Source: Bacillota bacterium (lineage in GTDB: Bacteria > Bacillota > Clostridia > Oscillospirales > Butyricicoccaceae). Taken from it: DNA of 5,372 bases. Below, in pieces: positions 1-3,436 of the stretch. Where the stretch lies: positions 1 to 5,372 of the forward strand of contig JAUZPW010000125.1 of NCBI GenBank assembly GCA_030705725.1. The letters are read 5' to 3'. The notes beneath the pieces were generated by a model, which searched no databases, was not told where the DNA came from, and saw nothing but the letters and a program-made list of their open reading frames with translations. Position 1 is the stretch's first letter, and each line of letters starts with the position of its first letter. A program made the translations under genes and the position numbers.

Positions 1-509
1 CCGGTGGGCGTGTACGACTCGGTAGTGTGGGTATGGAATATCAGCACCTGCGGCCCGTCGCCGGACAGCTTCAGCGACGGCCCGAGCTTAACCAGCGCGT
101 TTATATCGGGGCTGTACGAGGTTTCGTTTTTAATCGCTATCTTCGAGGCAGAATCGGGCTCCGACGGATTTATCGTTATGCCCGCGATCGGGCGGCGGTT
201 CAGTATAAGCTTAAGCTCGCCGGAATCCGTAAGGCTTTCGGGTATATCGGCGCCGGACCCGGGCTCCTCGGCCGGAGCTTCGGCCTTTTTGGAGCCTTTT
301 TCAAGCTGGGGCAGGCCTGAGGATACGTTGAGCTCGGTTTGGGCGGCACCGAAGAGGGAAGAAAGAACCGTTCCGCCGGGAGGCATATCGCTTTTGCCGC
401 TTTGATTTTTGACTAAACCAAAAACCAGAAAAGCGGCGGCGAAGAAAATAAGCGGGATATGAAAACGGTATCCCGCCGGTTTTTTTAATCTCCTTCGGTC
501 TTTAACCAT
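1..509 (-). CDS. spoIIP: SpoIIP, stage II sporulation protein P (N-terminal part, cut by window edge)
   Basis: SpoIIP is the membrane-anchored peptidoglycan amidase/endopeptidase that, with SpoIID and SpoIIM, drives engulfment of the forespore. Only the first 169 codons are visible; the Bacillus protein is about 400 residues. Seen in the sequence: a basic N-terminus (MVKDRRRLKK), one membrane segment at about residues 17-33, a low-complexity Ala/Glu/Pro/Gly linker at about 68-90, the segment NETSYSPDINALV at 128-140, and at 154-167 QVLIFHTHTTESYT. The His159, His161 and Glu164 region of that last motif is the metal-site signature of SpoIIP. The start ATG at 509 is chosen because AGGGAG (524-519) lies nine bases upstream and the membrane anchor follows directly. 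It sits 102 bases downstream of gpr on the same strand, the arrangement found in many spore formers. The SD lies inside an inverted repeat, described separately. Family identification is firm; the catalytic domain is mostly outside the window. Confidence 0.95.
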   Translation of the reverse strand, partial: MVKDRRRLKKPAGYRFHIPLIFFAAAFLVFGLVKNQSGKSDMPPGGTVLSSLFGAAQTELNVSSGLPQLEKGSKKAEAPAEEPGSGADIPESLTDSGELKLILNRRPIAGITINPSEPDSASKIAIKNETSYSPDINALVKLGPSLKLSGDGPQVLIFHTHTTESYTPT

Positions 510-520
510 CCTATAAAGCT

Positions 521-605
521 CCCTTTCGCAGTATAAAGCCCGTGAAAAGCGGGGGGGCGGCGCCTTTTCGGCGCTATTGCCTTATTCATATATACTGCGA
601 ACGGG
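521..605 (-). promoter_or_regulatory. Inverted repeat with nested hairpins in the gpr-spoIIP gap, overlapping the spoIIP SD
   Basis: Plus-strand TTCGCAGTATA (525-535) is the exact reverse complement of TATACTGCGAA (591-601). After one mismatch (524/602) three more C-G pairs follow (521-523 with 603-605), giving 14 of 15 pairs. Inside the loop are two further small stems: 539-542 with 550-553, and GCGCC 560-564 with GGCGC 570-574. Read on the minus strand, the 5' arm begins seven bases after the gpr stop codon, and the 3' arm runs into the spoIIP SD (AGGGAG, 524-519), so its GGG would be paired. The repeats are directly seen. A three-way-junction-like RNA that masks the ribosome binding site is inference. 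It could instead be a protein-binding palindrome. It is not a normal terminator, because no U-tract follows any of the stems. Confidence 0.5.
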
Positions 606-611
606 TTTATG

Positions 612-1520
612 CTATGACAAAAACAGCTCGATGTCTGAAACGGTTAGGTTATCCTGAAGCGCGAAGTCTATTCCGTAGCCGATCATTTTCGCGGCGTCGC
701 ACAAATGACGGTCGATATCCTTTGGGGTTACTATCGGGTTTTCAGTGCTTTTCAGGAGGTCGTCGGGATTTAAATCCTTGACCCCGGCCGTCTCGGCGAC
801 GTCGAGAGCGAGAGTGACCGCGTCGACAACCGTCGGAACTCCGATCGCTACTACCGGAACGCCCAGCGAATCCTTTGTGAGCGAAAAACGGGTGTTGCCG
901 ACGCCCGAGCCCGGCTCTATTCCCGTATTGCTTATCTGAACCGTCGTACAGAGGCGGTTTAAGCGGCGGGAGGCAAGCGCGTCGATGGCTATTACCAGAG
1001 ACGGATTAATATGCTCGCAGACGCCTTTTATTATTTCGCCGGTCTCGACGCCGGTCAGACCCAAAACGCCGGGGGTGAGGGCGCAGACCTGGCGGAAGCC
1101 TTTGAACTCGTTCGGCATCTGGGTGACGAGGTGGCGGGTGGCGATAACGTATTCCGCGGCTTTCGGCCCGACGGCGTCAGGGGTGATGTTGCGGTTGCCC
1201 AGGCCCGCGACGAGCACGGGCGCGTCCGGTTTAAGCTCGAGCGGGAGCGCTTTGAGCTCCTGCGCTATGACGCTTGACGCCTTTTGCAGCGCGTCCGCGG
1301 CGCGGCTGTTTATGGGGCCGAGGTCGATCGTTATATATTTTCCGCGCGGCTTGTCGAGCTCCTTTTCGCCCTGCTCGTCAAGAATTTCTATTTTAGTGAC
1401 CTTAAAGCCCTCTTTTTCGTATTCCTCGGCTTTTACCCCGGGGAGATTTGCTGTCTCCTCCGCGCTTTCCTTCCACATCTCGTGGGCTTCGAGCGCAAGA
1501 TCGGTTCTTTTTTTATACAT
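612..1520 (-). CDS. gpr: GPR germination protease (spore protease, A25 family)
   Basis: GPR is the aspartic-type endoprotease, made as a zymogen in the forespore, that degrades DNA-binding small acid-soluble proteins (SASPs) when spores germinate. The encoded protein is 302 residues, shorter than the Bacillus form (about 370). It lacks the insertion seen in the Bacillus C-terminal half, where it goes directly from the VGVPTVVDAV-like block to a short linker. Conserved blocks seen: RTDLALEA at 5-12 (resembles the SASP cleavage site and marks autoprocessing after Asp7), GLGNRNITPDAVGP with Asp115, TPGVLGLTGVET, VIAIDALASR with Asp180, the block GIEPGSGVGN and AIGVPTVVDAVT. Asp115 and Asp180 match the two essential aspartates known from Bacillus GPR. 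The ATG at 1520 is preferred over an in-frame ATG 33 bases upstream because AAAAGGAG stands seven bases before it and the protein then begins MYKKRTD as in clostridial relatives. It is divergent from rpsT and followed by spoIIP. I could not identify a sigma-G promoter by eye. Confidence 0.96.
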   Translation of the reverse strand: MYKKRTDLALEAHEMWKESAEETANLPGVKAEEYEKEGFKVTKIEILDEQGEKELDKPRGKYITIDLGPINSRAADALQKASSVIAQELKALPLELKPDAPVLVAGLGNRNITPDAVGPKAAEYVIATRHLVTQMPNEFKGFRQVCALTPGVLGLTGVETGEIIKGVCEHINPSLVIAIDALASRRLNRLCTTVQISNTGIEPGSGVGNTRFSLTKDSLGVPVVAIGVPTVVDAVTLALDVAETAGVKDLNPDDLLKSTENPIVTPKDIDRHLCDAAKMIGYGIDFALQDNLTVSDIELFLS

Positions 1521-1527
1521 TAATAAT

Positions 1528-1535
1528 CTCCTTTT
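1528..1535 (-). promoter_or_regulatory. Ribosome binding site that decides the gpr start
   Basis: Reading on the minus strand, AAAAGGAG is followed by seven bases (ATTATTA) and then ATG at 1520. The in-frame ATG at 1553 has no comparable purine tract at the right distance, so the 302-residue version of GPR is favoured over the 313-residue one. Confidence 0.85.
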
Positions 1536-1590
1536 CTGGAATTCAGCAGTCAAAGACTTGCCGTTTCGGACGCTATATCAAATTTAATAC

Positions 1591-1619
1591 TTGCTTTTTG
1601 GTGACATTAATGTTAAAAT
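1591..1619 (+). promoter_or_regulatory. Sigma-A-type promoter of rpsT
   Basis: The -35 box TTGCTT (1591-1596) is separated by exactly 17 bases from the -10 box TAAAAT (1614-1619), which carries an extended TGT just upstream (1611-1613). Transcription would start near 1626, giving a leader of only about 33 bases before the S20 start codon, most of it occupied by the SD. No attenuator or longer leader structure is present. The same segment also serves as the upstream region of the divergent gpr gene. Confidence 0.75.
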
Positions 1620-1642
1620 AGCTTTCACTGAGATTTTCTGTT

Positions 1643-1650
1643 AAGGAGGT
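1643..1650 (+). promoter_or_regulatory. Perfect Shine-Dalgarno of rpsT
   Basis: AAGGAGGT is fully complementary to the 3' end of 16S rRNA and lies eight bases before the ATG at 1659. This is the strongest SD in the window and fits a highly expressed ribosomal protein gene. Confidence 0.9.
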
Positions 1651-1658
1651 GGACGATT

Positions 1659-1919
1659 ATGCCTAATATCAAGTCTGCCAAGAAGCGCGTTAAGGTTACC
1701 GAGGTCAAAAGCTTAAGGAATCAGGCCGGTAAATCCGAGCTTAAAACAATCGTTAAGAAGTTTGACGCTCTTAAAGACGGAGAGAAAAGCGCTGCCGAAG
1801 AAGCGTTCAAGGTCGCCGTCAAAACGATCGACCGCGCCGCAGCAAACGGAATTCTGCACAAAAATACCGCGGCCAGAAAAAAGAGCGCGCTTCAGCTTAA
1901 GCTTAACGCAATGAAATAA
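1659..1919 (+). CDS. rpsT: 30S ribosomal protein S20
   Basis: S20 is a primary binding protein of the small ribosomal subunit that contacts the 16S rRNA 5' domain and helix 44. The 86-residue product has the normal family length and the expected hallmarks: the N-terminus MPNIKSAKKRVKV, a lysine-rich helical body (three long helices predicted from composition), and the near-universal signature AAANGILHKNTAARKKS at residues 60-76. It is a single-gene transcription unit with its own promoter upstream and a terminator downstream. The gene order rpsT divergent from gpr-spoIIP is common in spore-forming Firmicutes and supports a core-chromosome location. Nothing is unusual about the protein. Confidence 0.98.
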   Translation: MPNIKSAKKRVKVTEVKSLRNQAGKSELKTIVKKFDALKDGEKSAAEEAFKVAVKTIDRAAANGILHKNTAARKKSALQLKLNAMK

Positions 1920-1935
1920 AGATTCCTGAAATGTG

Positions 1936-1964
1936 AACGGCTGATGATTTTCATCAGCCGTTTT
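1936..1964 (+). terminator. Rho-independent terminator of rpsT
   Basis: A perfect 12-bp stem is formed by AACGGCTGATGA (1936-1947) and TCATCAGCCGTT (1951-1962) with a three-base loop, followed by TTTT ending at 1964. It begins 16 bases after the rpsT stop codon. The stem is flanked by few A residues on the other side, so it may stop the convergent minus-strand gene only weakly. Confidence 0.9.
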
Positions 1965-1972
1965 AGTATTTG

Positions 1973-1989
1973 CCGGATTTCCGGTTTTT
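1973..1989 (+). terminator. Possible second, weak terminator hairpin behind rpsT
   Basis: CCGG (1973-1976), a four-base ATTT loop and CCGG (1981-1984) are followed directly by five T residues (1985-1989). The stem is only four to five pairs, so alone it would be inefficient. It could back up the stronger hairpin just upstream. It touches the stop codon of the convergent membrane-protein gene. Confidence 0.3.
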
Positions 1990-2353
1990 ACGAATTGCCG
2001 GCGTGATTTATTTCGTTTATTTTTCTGAGCTGCGCGAAGCCGACAAACGCCAGAATCGTCTGAACGAGAACGAAGGGCGCGTAAAGCAGGAAAATAACCG
2101 CGGAGACGGCATAAAGTATTCCGCTTGCGAGCGCCGCCCACCTCAGGTTGCCGCTCCAGCCGATCCAGTTGAATATTACCGCAAGCGTGACGCAGATTAT
2201 GTGCGGGGTCATCAGCGCTATCGCGATCCCCGTTCCGACCGCCGCCGAGGTCTCCGTCTGCCTGGACAGAGCGTCGAAACAGTAATATACGATATATACT
2301 GCGTAAACGCTGCCTAAAATCGCCGCGGCCAATAAACTTTTGCTCCGTATCAT
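1988..2353 (-). CDS. Small four-helix integral membrane protein, function unknown
   Basis: The 121-residue product is almost entirely hydrophobic, with four predicted membrane segments at about residues 7-26, 38-60, 71-88 and 91-108, a short basic N-terminus (MIRSK), and a hydrophilic tail KINEINHAGNS. There is no signal peptidase site, catalytic motif or lipobox. I recall similar small membrane proteins in clostridia that are annotated as hypothetical, but assign no function. The reading frame is open further upstream to 2740, but the ATG at 2353 is chosen. It has TGGAGG seven bases before it, and the upstream extension would run antisense through the acetyltransferase gene and lacks membrane-protein character. 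It is convergent with rpsT and divergent from the acetyltransferase gene. Confidence 0.8.
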   Translation of the reverse strand: MIRSKSLLAAAILGSVYAVYIVYYCFDALSRQTETSAAVGTGIAIALMTPHIICVTLAVIFNWIGWSGNLRWAALASGILYAVSAVIFLLYAPFVLVQTILAFVGFAQLRKINEINHAGNS

Positions 2354-2376
2354 AATAAACCCTCCACTAAAGGCTA

Positions 2377-2393
2377 TTTTGCCCGATGCAAAA
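2377..2393. promoter_or_regulatory. Interrupted palindrome in divergent promoter region (possible operator)
   Basis: TTTTGC (2377-2382), five bases, and GCAAAA (2388-2393) form a 6-bp inverted repeat in the 96-base gap between two divergent genes. The half-site spacing (11 bases centre to centre) suits a dimeric DNA-binding protein. I cannot match it to a known regulator, and a palindrome of this size can arise by chance. Confidence 0.25.
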
Positions 2394-2419
2394 GCATGTA
2401 TACTCGTTTTAATTCTTTT

Positions 2420-2425
2420 TATAAT
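2420..2425 (+). promoter_or_regulatory. Candidate -10 box for the acetyltransferase gene
   Basis: TATAAT (2420-2425) is a perfect sigma-A -10 box. The hexamer 17 bases upstream (TGTATA, 2397-2402) matches the -35 consensus at only three positions. Transcription would start near 2432, leaving a leader of about 18 bases that contains the GGGGGTG (2438-2444) SD. An in-frame ATG at 2396 lies upstream of this box and has no SD, which is a further reason to place the gene start at 2450. Confidence 0.45.
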
Positions 2426-2449
2426 CAGCATGAAACCGGGGGTGCGCGA

Positions 2450-3412
2450 ATGTACGGCGGGATTTCTGTCGAGCGGATGAAAAGCGAGCATATAGAAGCC
2501 GCGGCCGGGCTTTGGCAAAGGCAGTTTTCGCGTTTTTGCGGGGATGAATGCATTTTTCCGTTTTGGGAAAACAGCATGCGCGATATTTACGGTTATCTGG
2601 CCTCGCACGCGGAAAGCGGACAAGGCTTTACGGCGATGCTTGAAAACCGGGTGGCGGGCTATTTTGCTTACGACACCGCGAGCTTCCACGGCTCCGGGAG
2701 CGCTTTTGTTCCCTTTGCGGGAAACGCCGCCGAGTTTCAAGACCGGTATTATATTTTTTCGGCCCTTTATAAAGCGGCGTCACAGGCCTGGGCGGACGCC
2801 GGCATTAAAAATCATTATTTCACGATCTGCCTATCGGACGAAGCCGCTAAAAACTGGCTTTTTGATCTGGGCTTCGGATCTTATGTTGTTGACGCGTTTA
2901 ATATACCCGGGAAAGCTCAAAAAAAGCCTGAAGCGAAAGATAATATTATTATCGCGCGGGCTCAGCCGGATGATTTTAATAATCTCTTTGAAATCGTAAA
3001 CGAATCATGCCGGTATTATTCGCGCGCGCCGCTTTTCCTGGCGAAGGATCACTATTTCCAGGCTGATTTAGAAAAGCTCATAAAAGGCGGCAAGGTTTTT
3101 ATTGCGAAGGATTCGGGCGCGATCATCGGCTTTATGAATCTGTCGGTCGCCCAAGACGGCGATATATTCAGCATGTGCGGAAAAGGGTTCGGAAGGATCG
3201 ACGAAATAGGCGCATACATAAAGGAAGAATACAGGAACAAAAACGTCGGAGCGAAGCTTTTAAGCGCGCTTAACGAATACTGCGCGCAAAACGGGATACC
3301 GTGCGTTCACGTTGATTTCGAAAGCGCGAATCTTTACGGCAATAGGTTCTGGAGAAAGCATTTCACGCCGGTTATGCTGTCGCTCAGAAGGACGCTGCAT
3401 AACGATATGTAA
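2450..3412 (+). CDS. GNAT-family N-acetyltransferase, tandem-domain form
   Basis: The product (320 residues from the ATG at 2450, which has GGGGGTG five bases upstream) is predicted to transfer an acetyl group from acetyl-CoA to an unknown amine in the cytoplasm. The C-terminal half (about 165-318) is a clear GNAT fold: substrate-side helices, the strand GKVFIAKDSGAIIGFMNLS, then EIGAYIKEEYRNKNVGAKLL, whose R-N-K-N-V-G-A (261-267 region) matches the acetyl-CoA-binding motif A. It ends with the usual beta-bulge segment HVDFESANLYGNRFWRKH. The N-terminal half (about 1-152) has GNAT-like order, including a central strand ENRVAGYFAYDT and an ending with NWLFDLGFGSYVVDAF, but no recognisable acetyl-CoA loop, so it looks like a degenerate second GNAT domain. 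A Lys-rich linker (about 153-164) joins the halves. It is divergent from the membrane-protein gene and convergent, 24 bases apart, with the next gene. The substrate cannot be inferred. Confidence 0.88.
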   Translation: MYGGISVERMKSEHIEAAAGLWQRQFSRFCGDECIFPFWENSMRDIYGYLASHAESGQGFTAMLENRVAGYFAYDTASFHGSGSAFVPFAGNAAEFQDRYYIFSALYKAASQAWADAGIKNHYFTICLSDEAAKNWLFDLGFGSYVVDAFNIPGKAQKKPEAKDNIIIARAQPDDFNNLFEIVNESCRYYSRAPLFLAKDHYFQADLEKLIKGGKVFIAKDSGAIIGFMNLSVAQDGDIFSMCGKGFGRIDEIGAYIKEEYRNKNVGAKLLSALNEYCAQNGIPCVHVDFESANLYGNRFWRKHFTPVMLSLRRTLHNDM

Positions 3413-3436
3413 GCACAAAAAATTTTTGCGGCGGCT

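Noticed and set aside
551..557. G7 homopolymer run
   Set aside because: It could mark a slippage or phase-variable site, but it lies in an untranslated gap and does not alter a reading frame. A sequencing artefact of one base is also possible.
510..611. Sigma-E promoter for spoIIP, or a terminator for gpr, in the gap
   Set aside because: CATAAACC just after the gpr stop is only vaguely like a sigma-E -10 box and has no -35 partner. The GCGCC/GGCGC hairpin has no T-tract after it on either strand, so it is not an intrinsic terminator.
1523..1553. Longer gpr starting at the upstream ATG at 1553
   Set aside because: There is no SD at a suitable distance, and the extra residues lie on top of the strong SD used by the ATG at 1520.
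4..1587. Several plus-strand open frames opposite spoIIP and gpr (for example 4-405 and 985-1587)
   Set aside because: They are antisense to two well-recognised genes, lack SD sites, and have compositions (Ser/Arg/Leu-rich) typical of shadow frames.
1521..1657. Sigma-G or sigma-F promoter for gpr
   Set aside because: On the minus strand a GTATT (-35-like) can be found around 1590, but no matching CATNNTA or GGNRA-type -10 box lies 16-18 bases downstream. A forespore promoter is expected from biology but I cannot point to it.
2396..2449. Acetyltransferase start at ATG 2396
   Set aside because: It has no SD, it lies upstream of the TATAAT box, and the added 18 residues are not domain-like. 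ATG 2450 has GGGGGTG at good spacing.
2354..2740. N-terminal extension of the membrane protein to position 2740
   Set aside because: The extension would run antisense through the start of the acetyltransferase gene and has basic, low-complexity composition unlike a protein domain. The SD and the hydrophobic protein both begin at 2353.
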